Part shown: positions 28,206-39,777 of the stretch, piece after piece
How the letters are laid out: each line of letters opens with the position of its first letter
Position numbering within the stretch: the first letter of the stretch is position 1
Source of the DNA: Planctomycetaceae bacterium
GTDB taxonomy: Bacteria > Planctomycetota > UBA1135 > GCA-002686595
Direction of reading: 5' to 3'
Assembly: GCA_011525785.1 (NCBI GenBank)
Contig: WYBT01000035.1
Coordinates: 62,001-126,000, forward strand
DNA length: 64,000 nucleotides
The notes under the pieces: model-generated
Seen by the model: the letters and a program-made list of their open reading frames with translations, nothing else
Databases searched by the model: none
Told to the model about the DNA's origin: nothing
Position numbers and translations under genes: made by a program

Positions 28206-29930
28206 GTGTCGCGCTCTGCCTTGGTGCTCTTGATCGTGGCGTTCCTGTCCGCATGCAGCGGTGAACGCCGGCCCTCCGTCTTGCTGTTGACGCTCGACAC
28301 CACGCGCGTCGACGCGCTCGGCTGCTACGGCGCGCAGGTCAAGGTCACGCCGCACCTCGATGCGCTCGCCGCCGAGGGCGTGCGCTTCGAGTGGGCCCGC
28401 ACGGTCACGCCGACGACGCTGCCCGCGCACACCTCGATGCTCACCGGGCTGTATCCGCACCGCCACACGGTGCGCGACAACAGCTTGAGCGCCGTTCCGC
28501 AGTCCGCCGTCACCGTCGCCGAGCGCGCGCGCGCCGCGGGTTTCGCCACCGCGGCCTTCGTCTCGGCGAAAGTGCTCGACCGCGCGTTCGGGCTCGACCA
28601 GGGTTTCGAGCACTACTCGCAGCCGCCGCGCGAAAACCAGGTGGTCGGCGGGCTGGGGTTCTCGGCTCGCTCCGCCGTGACGACGGCGCAAGAGCTCATC
28701 ACCTGGCTGCGCGCGCTGCCGCCCGAGCGCGAGTTCTTCGCCTGGGCGCACTTCTTCGATCCGCATCAACCCTGGAGCGCCGAGAAGCGCTTCCTCGAGG
28801 CCGCTGGCGGCCATCCCTACCTCGCCGAAGTCGCGGCGACGGACGACGCGATCGGCCAGATCGTGGCGAGCCTGCGCGAGCTGGGCCGGCTCGACTCGAC
28901 CACCATCGTGGTGGTCGGCGATCACGGCGAGGGCCTGGGCGAGCACGGCGAGGACAGCCACGCGTACTTCGTGTTCGACACGACGCTGCGCGTGCCGTTC
29001 CTGTTGCGCCGCCACGACCGCGCGCGCGCTGGCGAAGTCGTCGAGGGCATCGTGAGCGTGGTCGACGCGGCGCCGACGATGTGCGAGGCGCTCGGCATCG
29101 CCGCGCCGCCCGATCCCGATGGTGTAAGCCTGTGGAGCGCGAGTCCTGCCCCTGAGCGCGGCGTGTACTTCGAGTCGTACTACACCTACCTGCGTTTCGG
29201 CATGGCGCCGATCGCCGGCTGGGTCGACGCCGCGGGCAAGTATGTGCACGCGCCGGCGCCGGAGTTCTACGACCCTCGGCAAGCTCCGAAGGAGCGCAAG
29301 AACCTGCTCGAACAACACGCGTCGCGCGTGGCCAGCTATCGCGAGCAGATGGCGCGCTCGCTCGCGCGGCCGGCGCTCGAAGCGGGCGCGAGCGTCACCA
29401 GCGACAGCGAACTCATGCGCAGCGTGAACGAGCTCGGATATCTGGGCGCGAGCGGCGCCACGGGGGACTTGCCCAGTCCACTGGAGGCTACCGATCGCCC
29501 CAGTCCGCACCAGCGCGCCGACGAGTTGCGCACCTGCGAGAGCGCCGAGCGCATGTTCGCGCGCGGCCGCTTCGCCGATGCGGAGCGCTTGCTCGAACAA
29601 GTGCTGCAAGGCAATCCGCGCAACACCTACGCGCTCGAGTACCTCGGGCACGCGCAGATGCGCCTGGGCAAGCTCGAAGCCGCGCGCGCAAGCCTCGAAG
29701 GCGCGCTGCAGCACGGCCCCGAGCGCGAACCGATCCTGCGCGCGCTCGGCTTCGTGCTCGAGCGACTGGGCGACAAGCCCGGCGCCGTCGCGCGCCTCAC
29801 GCGCGCCGCCGAACTCGACCCCAGCGAACTCGAGACGCTGCGCATGTTGTTGCGGCTCGCGAACGATGCGGGCGACGAAACCGCGGCCACGCGCTGGCGC
29901 GAGGCGCTGTCGCGGGCCAGTCAGCCCTGA
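28206..29930 (+). CDS. Sulfatase-fold lipoprotein with C-terminal TPR domain
   Basis: A GTG start at 28206 gives a lipoprotein signal peptide with lipobox LSAC, Cys at residue 17. Residues 22-330 form an alkaline-phosphatase-superfamily sulfatase domain, with metal-binding DTTRVDALG and GDHGEGLGEHGE. The nucleophile segment reads TPTTLPAHTSMLTG, with Thr instead of the Cys or Ser of the CxPxR sulfatase motif, so formylglycine maturation is not possible. Such proteins are often annotated as sulfatases, but a phosphoesterase or transferase activity using Thr is more consistent. Residues about 440-570 are TPR-like helices (YALEYLGHAQMRLGKLEAA) that may hold a partner. It diverges from the amidohydrolase gene and its stop is 6 bp from the convergent kinase gene. 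Confidence 0.85.
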   Translation: MSRSALVLLIVAFLSACSGERRPSVLLLTLDTTRVDALGCYGAQVKVTPHLDALAAEGVRFEWARTVTPTTLPAHTSMLTGLYPHRHTVRDNSLSAVPQSAVTVAERARAAGFATAAFVSAKVLDRAFGLDQGFEHYSQPPRENQVVGGLGFSARSAVTTAQELITWLRALPPEREFFAWAHFFDPHQPWSAEKRFLEAAGGHPYLAEVAATDDAIGQIVASLRELGRLDSTTIVVVGDHGEGLGEHGEDSHAYFVFDTTLRVPFLLRRHDRARAGEVVEGIVSVVDAAPTMCEALGIAAPPDPDGVSLWSASPAPERGVYFESYYTYLRFGMAPIAGWVDAAGKYVHAPAPEFYDPRQAPKERKNLLEQHASRVASYREQMARSLARPALEAGASVTSDSELMRSVNELGYLGASGATGDLPSPLEATDRPSPHQRADELRTCESAERMFARGRFADAERLLEQVLQGNPRNTYALEYLGHAQMRLGKLEAARASLEGALQHGPEREPILRALGFVLERLGDKPGAVARLTRAAELDPSELETLRMLLRLANDAGDETAATRWREALSRASQP

Positions 29931-29936
29931 CGGCGA

Positions 29937-31988
<2,052 letters not shown>

Positions 31989-32083
31989 GGTGGGGGGGCT
32001 CGCTGGGTCGGGTTGACCCGCGGTGCCCGAGCCGCGGAGGGAAGTTACCGAGCTGGCGAGTATTTCTGAGTTCCCAGGCGCGC

Positions 32084-32830
32084 TCACCGAGTTTCGCCGC
32101 CGGCGCGCAGGGCTTCGCGCAAGCGCAGGAGTTCGTCGTCGAGCTCGGCGGGATTGGAGAGCGTCGCCGAGACCTCGTCGCGCACCAACTCGCCCAGGCG
32201 CTTGCGCAGGCGGTGCAGCGCGACCTTGATCGAGTTCTCGCTCACGGCGAGGCGCGCGGCGACCGCGGCGTGCGGAGCGGCGTCGGGCGCTTCCGCCAGC
32301 GCCGGGAGCAGGGCCTCGAAGTGCGCGCTGCGGCCGATGCGGGCCTGCTCCGCGCCCAGGCGCTCGAGGGCGCGCTCGAGCACCGACTTGGCCCAGTGCC
32401 ACTCGAACAACAGCTCGGGCGTGCGCGGATCGGCGGGCTCGCTCGCAAAGCGCGTGTCGGCCTCGTCGGCGTCGAACGAGAGCAGCACGCGCTCTCCACC
32501 GCGCTTGAGCGCACGTCGGCGCTCGCGTTGATTCGCCGCGAAGTTGCGCAGCGCCGTCAGCAGCCACGAGCGGAAGCGTCCGCGCGCCGGATCGGCTCGC
32601 TCGAAGTCGCCGCGCTCGAGCAGCATCGCGAAGAACTGCTGCACGAGGTCGGCCGCGTCGTCGTGCGAGCTCCCGCTGCGGCGCGCGTAGGCGTACAGCG
32701 GATACCAGTACGTCCGGCACAACTCCTCGAGCGCGGCGCTGCGCGTGGCCGGGCTCTCCGCGCCCGTCGCGAGCACCACACTCCAGCGCGTCGTGCGAAA
32801 GGGTGCGTGTCGAGATTCACCGCCGCTCAC
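32084..32830 (-). CDS. ECF-type sigma factor associated with a Ser/Thr kinase
   Basis: The 248-residue protein, starting at a GTG (32830), has the N-terminal motif FRTTRWSVVLATG. This is followed by region 2 (LEELCRTYWYPLYAYARR, DLVQQFFAMLLERGDFERADPARGRFRSWL) and region 4 (LPALAEAPDAAPHAAVAARLAVSENSIKVALHRL). This extended ECF type, with a long linker (LSFDADEADTRF), is commonly found beside Hanks-type kinases in planctomycetes. The downstream kinase gene at 29937-31988 is the likely partner. No anti-sigma gene is adjacent, so phosphorylation is a plausible switch; that is inference. Confidence 0.88.
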   Translation of the reverse strand: MSGGESRHAPFRTTRWSVVLATGAESPATRSAALEELCRTYWYPLYAYARRSGSSHDDAADLVQQFFAMLLERGDFERADPARGRFRSWLLTALRNFAANQRERRRALKRGGERVLLSFDADEADTRFASEPADPRTPELLFEWHWAKSVLERALERLGAEQARIGRSAHFEALLPALAEAPDAAPHAAVAARLAVSENSIKVALHRLRKRLGELVRDEVSATLSNPAELDDELLRLREALRAGGETR

Positions 32831-33119
32831 GGCGTGAGACTAGCTCGACCTGCTCATGGGCCCGCTACGGCAAACCTCGGATCAACCTGCCGTTCAGCGC
32901 TTTCTGCGGCGCGAGGTGATCTCGAGCCGACCGGCAGGTCGCTGTTGCGGCCGCTGCGCGGCAGAACTTTGCAGGACAGGCGCTGTGGCGCAGCGCGCCG
33001 GCATCCGGAGCCGCGCACTTCGCTGTCCAACTCGAGCTGCGGCGGGCCACTTGACCGGAAGTTGCGCTCGATCTGCACGAGCGCCTTCCCGCAAGCCCGA
33101 TTCCCGTCCGAGGACTGCC

Positions 33120-34340
33120 ATGTTGCGATTGCTGACTTCGTTCTCCCGCGCCGCCGCACTCGCACTCTGCGCCGCTGCGCCGGGCCTCGCCCAGTGCGGA
33201 CTGCCCGACAGCCTCGACGGCGGGCCCTGCTGCGCGCCGGCCAGCGTCGTGCTGCCGAGCTTCCCGCAGATGGCGAACCAGAGCGCGCTGTGGCTCTGCT
33301 TCGACAACTGCGCCCCGTCGCTGCAGCGCCCGTTCTGCGCCACGATCGGCAAGCCGCTGCCGGTGAAGGTCGGCAACCAGGTGGTGTGCGGGCAGTACAG
33401 CGCGCGCATCCAGCTCAAGGACTGCGGGACCAACCTGCTGCACTGGTCGGGCGGACTGCGGCTGGACTACTCGCGCACCTGGACGGCCTCGCAGATCCCC
33501 GGCGCGCTCAACCTCACGGTCTGGCGCTTCCTGATCAACGGCGACCTGATTCCGACGAACAACGTGCCCAACACGCCGTGCGAGCGGCCCGCATCGCTCT
33601 CGCAGTATTCGCGCGTGTACTTCTCCGGGCACCTCGACTACGCCTTCGATTGCTTCAGCAACACGTGGAGCATCGCCTGGTCGCTGAACCACGAGTGCGA
33701 CGCGACGCACCACACTCAGCAGTCGGCGCGCCCCGCGCCTTCGAGCGGCTTCGACCCGGGCAAGTCGTTCTCGATCGTCGGGCCGGGGATCGGCTTCGTG
33801 CCCGCGCCCGGCGGCTCGGCGATCGCCACCGGCGCGATCTCCAGCGGCAGTCTGCGCTGGAACAACTGGGCGGCTGCGCCGGCCATCTGCACCTTCCGCG
33901 AGCCGATCGGCGGGAACGTGGTCGACTTCAATCCGTTCTGCGTGTGCTCGACCATCAACCCCGCGCTCGGTCAGTTCATCGACACGCTGATCCTCGCGCA
34001 GGGCCAGTGCGGCAGCGGGCTGTTCCCCACGCCGACCAGTCACTTCGCGCAGAAGCGCATCGGCTCGTGGACCAACCCGGCGGTGTATCCGGGCGTCCAG
34101 GACCTCTCGTTCGGCTTCGGCGAGATGGCGCTGGGCAACGGCTGCAACGGGGCCACGACCTCGGAGTGGTTCGAGGGCGCGCTCACGCTCGGCGGCTACT
34201 TCGCTGTCGACGCGCAGGGGCTCGTGCTGGGGCGGCAGTTCGTCGACCTGGAGAGCTGCAACACCTCGGCGGGCAGCGCGGCGCCCCGCATCGGCGCGCC
34301 GCACGTGAGCTACGCGCTGTTCAACTCCAACCAGCCGTAG
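33120..34340 (+). CDS. Secreted cysteine-rich protein of unknown function
   Basis: The ATG at 33120 follows GAGGAC and starts a clear signal peptide (LRLLTSFSRAAALALCAAAPGLA, cut before QCG). The mature protein is about 380 residues with many cysteines in its first half (CGLPDSLDGGPCCAP, CFDNCAP, CATIGK, CVCS), suggesting disulfides in an exported location. No catalytic motif or known domain was recognised. The last residues (GAPHVSYALFNSNQP) do not match the C-terminal module of the other secreted proteins here. It converges on a metalloprotease-like gene across a strong hairpin. Confidence 0.75.
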   Translation: MLRLLTSFSRAAALALCAAAPGLAQCGLPDSLDGGPCCAPASVVLPSFPQMANQSALWLCFDNCAPSLQRPFCATIGKPLPVKVGNQVVCGQYSARIQLKDCGTNLLHWSGGLRLDYSRTWTASQIPGALNLTVWRFLINGDLIPTNNVPNTPCERPASLSQYSRVYFSGHLDYAFDCFSNTWSIAWSLNHECDATHHTQQSARPAPSSGFDPGKSFSIVGPGIGFVPAPGGSAIATGAISSGSLRWNNWAAAPAICTFREPIGGNVVDFNPFCVCSTINPALGQFIDTLILAQGQCGSGLFPTPTSHFAQKRIGSWTNPAVYPGVQDLSFGFGEMALGNGCNGATTSEWFEGALTLGGYFAVDAQGLVLGRQFVDLESCNTSAGSAAPRIGAPHVSYALFNSNQP

Positions 34341-34371
34341 CCCGAGCGCGCTGCGCGGCGCTCCAGCTTGT

Positions 34372-34407
34372 GCGGGGCTCGCAAGCCGAGTGGCTTGCGG
34401 GCCCCGC
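34372..34407. terminator. Bidirectional terminator-like hairpin
   Basis: A long stem, GCGGGGC-T-CGCAAGCC against GGCTTGCG-G-GCCCCGC with one internal mismatch and a 4-nt loop, lies 31 bp after the secreted-protein stop and 5 bp before the stop of the convergent gene. No U-tract follows. Confidence 0.55.
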
Positions 34408-34412
34408 GTGCG

Positions 34413-36977
34413 TCAGCGAATGGCGAGCTTCGAAAGTTGCGCGTCGATCCAAGTGCGGCGCGCGCCGTCGAGGGCCTGGGCCGAGAGCTTGCCCTCGATC
34501 TCGAGTTCGGCGACGTGCAGCGAGAGTTCGCCGAGCGTCGCGAGGAACACCTGGCCGCTGCGCAGGCCGACGTTCTCGATCAGCGCGGCTTGCGAGCCGC
34601 CGATCCACATCGAGGCGTGCTGGCCGTCGTGGCGCAGCTCGATGCGGTAGAGCTGTCCGAGGTTCACGCCGTCGCGGCCGCCGCGGCATGGCGCGACACG
34701 CCGTTCGTTGGGCGTTTCGGCGACCAATGCGCTCTGATTCAGCGCGCGCAGGCTCGCGCCCATCCGATCCGCGCAGGCGCCGAGCGCGAAGCCGAACAGC
34801 GACAGTTCGACCCCTTCGCGCAGGTCCGAACGCACGCTGTAGCGGACCGTTAGGGGCGCTTCGAATTCGAGCACGTGGCGCCAGCACGAGTCGCCGTGGC
34901 CTTTGAAGCCGCCTACGGCGGGCGCGAACGTGCCGGGGTCGCCGCCCTTGCGGTGCTCCTCCCAGACCTGGTCGCGCAGCAGCTCGTCGAACACGAAGTC
35001 CTGGGTCTCGGCCTCGCTCTTGAAGCGGTAGGCGAGCTTCAACGCGCCGTTCTCGAGCTCGGTCACTTCGCCGTGCGTGAGCTCCCGCGCGCCCAGCTCC
35101 GCCGCGAGCCGCTCCAGCGCCCCCGCGGCCACTTCGTTCAACGCACTCGCGCGCTTGGAGATGAACGCGAGCTGCTTGTTCGCGCTCCACAGCGCCTCGA
35201 TCGCGGCCAAGAGCGCGCGCGCCTGTTCGGGATTCTCGGCCTTCGGCGCCGCCGCGATGTCTGCGGCTGCGAGCACCGCTGCGCCGAGCTTGGCGTGCGC
35301 GGGATAGAACTCCTCGGCGTCCTGCTTGAGCGCTTTGAACTCGCTCGAACCGGGCGCGGTCAACCGCTTCCACTTGGAGTCGCCGGCCAGCATGTAGGGA
35401 TAGAACTTGAGCAGCTCGGGCGAGCTCTCCTTGTCGGGCTTGGGCACGAGGTCGGCGAGTTGCGTGAGCCCGACCTGGGCCAGTTCGAGCTCGCGCTTCA
35501 CGCCGCCGATCTCGAGCGTCAGCTTGCCTCCGCCGAACGCGACGAGCGCGCCCTTCACGCGCTGGCCGTCGAGTTGGAGCTCCACGCGAGGCTTGTTCGG
35601 CGCGAGCTTGCTCAAGCTCGTCTCCAGCGCCGCGCTGAACTTGGCGAGGCGCTCGCGCTCGACTCGCGCGCGCGCGGCGATCGGCTCCTTGCTCGAAGAA
35701 CTCAGCTGCTCGAGTTCCGCCAGCGCTGCATCGAAAGCTCCGCGCGAAGCCCGGGCCAGAGCCGCGGCCAGTCGCTCGTCGAGTTCCTCGTCCTTCAACG
35801 CCAGCGCGCGCGCCGCCTTGGCGGGATCGGCGCGCATGCGCGACGTCGCACCTCCGCTCGAGGCGCTGCGCACGATCGGCGCGGAGGCTTCGCTGGGCAG
35901 CGGAATCGCCTTGGGATCGAAGTGCGGCCGCTGCTTCTTGATCACGGCGGCCACGTAGCGCCGGAAGCCCTCGTCGAGCTCCAAGGTCTTGAGCGGCGCG
36001 ATGGCTTGCTCGAGCGCGAGCGGCGGATCGACGCCGCGCAGCACCAGCCCGACGAACTTGCGCGCGCGCTCGGCGTGCTCGGACTGGTGCAGGAAGTGCA
36101 TGTAGGTGTGCGCCTGCGCATAGAACACGCCCAGCGCGAACTCCCAGTCCAGCGGCATCTGCTGCTGTGCGCACTGCTGGCGGATCGCCTCGACCACATC
36201 CGCGTAGCCCTTGCAGGCCACGGCCGACTTCACGGGCAGCACGTACGCGCTCGCGCGCGGGTGCAGCATCAGCGCGCCGCACAACTCGAGCGCGCGGTAG
36301 TCGAGCGCATGCTTCTCGAGGTCCTCGGGGTTCTCGAGCGTGTGGTAGGAGAGGTAGTCGGCCAGGCCTTCGTTGAAAAACGGACTCTCCGGGAGGCTCG
36401 CGAGGTTCGAGCTGTAGCGATGCTGCAGTGCGTGCACCATCTCGTGCAGCGCCGGCCGCATCTCGTGGATCAGCCCCAGGCTGTTCATCTCGCGGTAGGT
36501 GAGCGCGAAACGACGCTCCGGCGAGTAGTAGGCGCGCGCCGCGGCGAGCCCGCGCTCCTCGTTGATGTCGACGTGCTCCTTGTAGGCGTATTCGTTCGCC
36601 ACGACCGCCAGCGCGAACAGCGGCACGTTCCCGTTGTCAGCGAGCTCCAGCGGCGCCGCGTAGTCGCGCACGAAGATCGACTCGAGCTTGGTGAACCAGG
36701 GCGCGTAGCGATCGGCGAGTTCGTCGGCGTAGCCGGGCGTCTCCTTGCTCGGGCGCTGGACCACGAAAGCCAGGCCGCGCTCGACGTGCTTGCGCGACCA
36801 GGCGTAGTCGACGCGCGAGAAGTACGCGTCCTCGCCGATGGTGCGTTCGAGCTGCGCCAGGAACTCCTGACGCGCTTTGTCGCGTGGCGCGGGGTCGGTT
36901 TGGAACGCCAGGGCGGCGTTGTTCAGTGACAGGACGAGGGCGAGCGACAGGGACGCGGAGCGGAGAAGCTGGAGCAT
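34413..36977 (-). CDS. Exported HExxH metalloprotease-like protein
   Basis: The ATG at 36977 gives a signal peptide (SASLSLALVLSLNNAALAF); the protein is about 854 residues. A gluzincin-like zinc site is visible: LHEMVHALQHRYS (HExxH, about residue 180) and, downstream, FFNEGLADYLSYH with a candidate third glutamate ligand, as in DUF1570-type and similar secreted peptidases. Residues about 415-520 are alanine/glutamate-rich and probably helical. The C-terminal 200 residues (DGVNLGQLYRIELRHDGQHA) look like a concanavalin-type beta-sandwich. The cell localisation is presumably periplasmic or outside. Substrate and activity are unproven; it is one of two HExxH proteins in the window (the other at 52923-54344). 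Confidence 0.8.
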   Translation of the reverse strand: MLQLLRSASLSLALVLSLNNAALAFQTDPAPRDKARQEFLAQLERTIGEDAYFSRVDYAWSRKHVERGLAFVVQRPSKETPGYADELADRYAPWFTKLESIFVRDYAAPLELADNGNVPLFALAVVANEYAYKEHVDINEERGLAAARAYYSPERRFALTYREMNSLGLIHEMRPALHEMVHALQHRYSSNLASLPESPFFNEGLADYLSYHTLENPEDLEKHALDYRALELCGALMLHPRASAYVLPVKSAVACKGYADVVEAIRQQCAQQQMPLDWEFALGVFYAQAHTYMHFLHQSEHAERARKFVGLVLRGVDPPLALEQAIAPLKTLELDEGFRRYVAAVIKKQRPHFDPKAIPLPSEASAPIVRSASSGGATSRMRADPAKAARALALKDEELDERLAAALARASRGAFDAALAELEQLSSSSKEPIAARARVERERLAKFSAALETSLSKLAPNKPRVELQLDGQRVKGALVAFGGGKLTLEIGGVKRELELAQVGLTQLADLVPKPDKESSPELLKFYPYMLAGDSKWKRLTAPGSSEFKALKQDAEEFYPAHAKLGAAVLAAADIAAAPKAENPEQARALLAAIEALWSANKQLAFISKRASALNEVAAGALERLAAELGARELTHGEVTELENGALKLAYRFKSEAETQDFVFDELLRDQVWEEHRKGGDPGTFAPAVGGFKGHGDSCWRHVLEFEAPLTVRYSVRSDLREGVELSLFGFALGACADRMGASLRALNQSALVAETPNERRVAPCRGGRDGVNLGQLYRIELRHDGQHASMWIGGSQAALIENVGLRSGQVFLATLGELSLHVAELEIEGKLSAQALDGARRTWIDAQLSKLAIR

Positions 36978-37245
36978 GGGCGCGGAGTCGGCGGGGGACC
37001 GACGGGCGAGCAAGGGGAAACGCGAGGCGAGCGGCACGCGTACTGCGCGCCGAACTGCGCGAAGTGTAGAGCGGCTCGCGCGCCACGCCGCCGGGCGTCC
37101 ACGGTCGCTCTTGGACGACCGCCGGCGACGGGGCGGTGCGGCGAGGACGAAGCGCTGCGCGGATTCTCGCAACGTTGCAGCGTCCGGCCGGGCTCACGCA
37201 GGCGTTCGCTCGCCGACTCGACACCACCGCCCGCAGAGCCACACC

Positions 37246-37890
37246 ATGCGCGTGTTCCTCGCCGTCATCCCGTTCGTCGCTGCCGCTGCCCTGTGGTCAC
37301 GCGAGGGTGCGCTCGGTCCGCGCTCGCCCGACGCTTCGCTGCCGGTCGCTGACGCTGCCGCCGCACAGCTCAGCCTCCCCGCGCCGCAGACGTGGGAGCG
37401 CATCGTCGACGCGCTGATTGGCGAAGGACTGAACAAGGGCGAGCTCGTGCGCGCGCACTGCGGGCTCGATCAGACCGGACAGTTCCTCCCGCGCGAGCTG
37501 CCCGAACTGCGCCAACGCTTGGAACAGCTCGACGCCAGTCAGCGCGAAGCCGTGGAGCGCGTTTCGCGCGACCATCGCGACGCGCTGCTCGCACTGGCCA
37601 GCAACGCCATGGACGAGCTGCAGATCGCACTTGCGGCGGCGATCGACGCGGGCGTCGTCGAGGTCGCGCCGCTCGGGGCGCAGGGCGATGCGCACGCGCA
37701 AGTCCAGGCGCGCGCTGAGCGCCGCAAGGCCACGGCCGCGTACTCGACCACGTTCACGGTCGATGGCTGGCTCGTGTCGGTGACGCTCGACAGTCACAAC
37801 AGCCCGCGCTTCGCCCAGGCGCTGCACGAGTTCTCCACCGCACGCCAAGCGCACGACCGGGACGTGTTTCGCCTGCTCGAGACGCTCTGA
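37246..37890 (+). CDS. Exported or membrane-anchored protein of unknown function
   Basis: The ATG at 37246 starts a hydrophobic leader (VFLAVIPFVAAAALWS), and the protein is 214 residues. The rest is charged and helix-rich (QRLEQLDASQREAVERVSRDHRDALLAL), with a small C-terminal beta-rich segment (YSTTFTVDGWLVSVTLDS). No family was recognised. It diverges from the metalloprotease-like gene, with 268 bp between the starts that hold no further gene, and is followed 106 bp downstream by another secreted protein. Confidence 0.65.
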   Translation: MRVFLAVIPFVAAAALWSREGALGPRSPDASLPVADAAAAQLSLPAPQTWERIVDALIGEGLNKGELVRAHCGLDQTGQFLPRELPELRQRLEQLDASQREAVERVSRDHRDALLALASNAMDELQIALAAAIDAGVVEVAPLGAQGDAHAQVQARAERRKATAAYSTTFTVDGWLVSVTLDSHNSPRFAQALHEFSTARQAHDRDVFRLLETL

Positions 37891-37996
37891 GCCTGCGCGC
37901 CGCGCCGTTTGGCCGGCCGTCTCGTGAAGCATGCCCGGTGGCGCATTGTCGCCGGGCGGATCACCTCTTCCTCCCGACTCTTCTTCGAACACTCCC

Positions 37997-38494
37997 ATGA
38001 ACTTCAAGACAGCTCTCAACGTGCTGAGCGTGGCCGCGCTCGGCTTGGCCGCAGTCGCCAACGATGGTGTCGGCGATGACAAGGCCGGAGTCCCGTGCCC
38101 CGGCTGCGCGTTCGTCGACGCTTCGTCCCCGCCCAATCCAGGCCCCGGTCCGAACGTCTGCGGCACGGATCTGCGAATTACGGTGTTCGGCATGAGCGGC
38201 TACTGCGAACGTGCTGCGCCCGGCGCCGCGTGCCTGCCCGCCGCCGGATGCGTCACGCTGCGCGTGGTCGAGATCAAGTCGACCTGCTCGATGCGCCTGG
38301 AGTGGTATCCCTCTGGCGGAGGCGTGGGGTCGTACGGGTTCCAGCCGATCGACGGTTGGATCCTCGCTGACGCCAGCCTGCTCGGACTGGGCTGCGGCTC
38401 GCCCGCGGTGCACGGCTACTACAAGCTGATCGACGCCAAGGGTTTCTTCATCACGAACTCGTACTTCTACCGCTGCAGCGCCTGCGAGGATTGA
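37997..38494 (+). CDS. Small secreted cysteine-rich protein of unknown function
   Basis: The ATG at 37997 begins a signal peptide (NFKTALNVLSVAALGLAAVA). The mature part of about 145 residues has at least nine cysteines, including CPGC near the N-terminus and CSAC at the very end, suggesting disulfides or metal binding. Its size, leader and cysteine pattern resemble the first half of the 33120 secreted protein in style but not in detectable sequence. A GC-rich hairpin follows the stop. Confidence 0.7.
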   Translation: MNFKTALNVLSVAALGLAAVANDGVGDDKAGVPCPGCAFVDASSPPNPGPGPNVCGTDLRITVFGMSGYCERAAPGAACLPAAGCVTLRVVEIKSTCSMRLEWYPSGGGVGSYGFQPIDGWILADASLLGLGCGSPAVHGYYKLIDAKGFFITNSYFYRCSACED

Positions 38495-38520
38495 TCGACA
38501 GCGCTGCGGCGCCGAAAAGG

Positions 38521-38557
38521 CGGCGGCCGCGCGGGGAACTCTCCCCCGCGACCGCCG
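38521..38557 (+). terminator. Terminator-like hairpin after the small secreted protein gene
   Basis: CGGCGG...CGCGGGG pairs with CCCCGCG.CCGCCG around an AACTCT loop, 27 bp after the stop at 38494. The stem is nearly complete and very GC-rich, but no U-tract follows. Confidence 0.45.
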
Positions 38558-38612
38558 ACTCGCGCGCGCAGCAGCGGAACCCGGCCGCGCGGGTAGGGTT
38601 GTTGGACAGAGC

Positions 38613-39689
38613 ATGTCCGCCGCCCGAATTTGGTTCGTGGTCTTGCACTGCGTCGCGCTCGGCTGCGGCGCCAGCGCGCTTCCTCCGGGTCCCGTTGATG
38701 CGCCGCCGCTCGTTCCGACCGCGCCCGCAGCGTGGAAGGAACAGCGCGGTTCGCTCGAGATCGCGCGCTTCGACGAGACCTGGCGCGACGAGCGCCGCGG
38801 ACGCGAGCTGCCGGTGCGCATCTGGCATCCCTCGAGCGGCGACGCGCTGCCGATCGTGCTCTTCAGCCACGGCCTGGGCGGCACGCGCGAGAGCTACGCG
38901 CACCTGGGCCAGCACTGGGCCAGTCACGGCTACGTCGTCGTGCACGTGCAGCACCCCGGCAGCGACGATTCGGTGTGGCGTGGCAATCCGCGTCCGCTCG
39001 AGTCGGCGCAGCGCGCGGTCAGCGACCTCGACAACTTGATCGATCGGCCCCACGACATCAGCTTCGCGCTCGACGAGCTCGAACGCCGCGCGGAGAGCGA
39101 GAGCTGGCCCCTGCGCGCGCGCCTCGACCTCTCGCGCGTCGCCGTCGCGGGCCACTCGTTCGGGGCCTACACCGCGTTGTGCGTCGCCGGCCGCGACCTC
39201 GTCGTGCCGCTCGGCGGCGCACGCGTCTCGTTCCACGACGCGCGCATCGACTGCGCCATCGCGATGAGCCCGCAGGGCAAGGACCGCGAGCGCGCCAACC
39301 GCTCCTGGGAGCGTTTCGCTACGCCCGTGCTGCACATGACCGGCACGCGCGACGAGAGCCCGATCCGCGGCGATGCCTCGCCCGCCGAGCGCCGCATTCC
39401 GTTCGACACCATCGCGAACGCCGAGCAGTACCTGCTGATCCTCGAGGGCGCGCAGCACCACGCCTTCGGCGACTCTGCCGTAGGCCTGCGCGGCGCGCGC
39501 AACCCCGCGCACGAGCCGCTGATCCTCTCGAGCTCGACCGCCTTCCTCGACGCCTACCTGCGCGGCGACGCCAAGGCGCGCGCCTGGTTGCGCGACGGCG
39601 GCTTCGCCGCGCGCCTGGGAGAGCTCGGGACCTTCGAGTCGAAGTCTCCGGCGGCAGCCGCGCCCGCGGACGCTGGAGCGGAGAAGTAG
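38613..39689 (+). CDS. Alpha/beta hydrolase, probable lipoprotein
   Basis: The 358-residue protein has a leader ending in VALGCGAS, which fits a lipobox with Cys at about residue 19. The hydrolase fold carries PIVLFSHGLGG (oxyanion loop), the nucleophile elbow GHSFGAY near residue 185, and candidate triad Asp in GTRDESP and His in GAQHHAF. This layout resembles PAF-acetylhydrolase, chlorophyllase and dienelactone-hydrolase-like esterases of the cell envelope. The C-terminal 20 residues are low-complexity Ala/Glu. The physiological ester is unknown. Confidence 0.88.
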   Translation: MSAARIWFVVLHCVALGCGASALPPGPVDAPPLVPTAPAAWKEQRGSLEIARFDETWRDERRGRELPVRIWHPSSGDALPIVLFSHGLGGTRESYAHLGQHWASHGYVVVHVQHPGSDDSVWRGNPRPLESAQRAVSDLDNLIDRPHDISFALDELERRAESESWPLRARLDLSRVAVAGHSFGAYTALCVAGRDLVVPLGGARVSFHDARIDCAIAMSPQGKDRERANRSWERFATPVLHMTGTRDESPIRGDASPAERRIPFDTIANAEQYLLILEGAQHHAFGDSAVGLRGARNPAHEPLILSSSTAFLDAYLRGDAKARAWLRDGGFAARLGELGTFESKSPAAAAPADAGAEK

Positions 39690-39777
39690 CGCGCCCTGTT
39701 CGGCTGGCGTCCGGGCCGCGACGGCCGAATCTTTGGGGGGTAGCGCACGCCGGGGGACGCGTCGCGCGGGGCGGGGG

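Noticed and set aside
34875-36929. Plus-strand frame of 684 codons opposite the HExxH gene
   Set aside because: Composition and absence of motifs mark it as a shadow.
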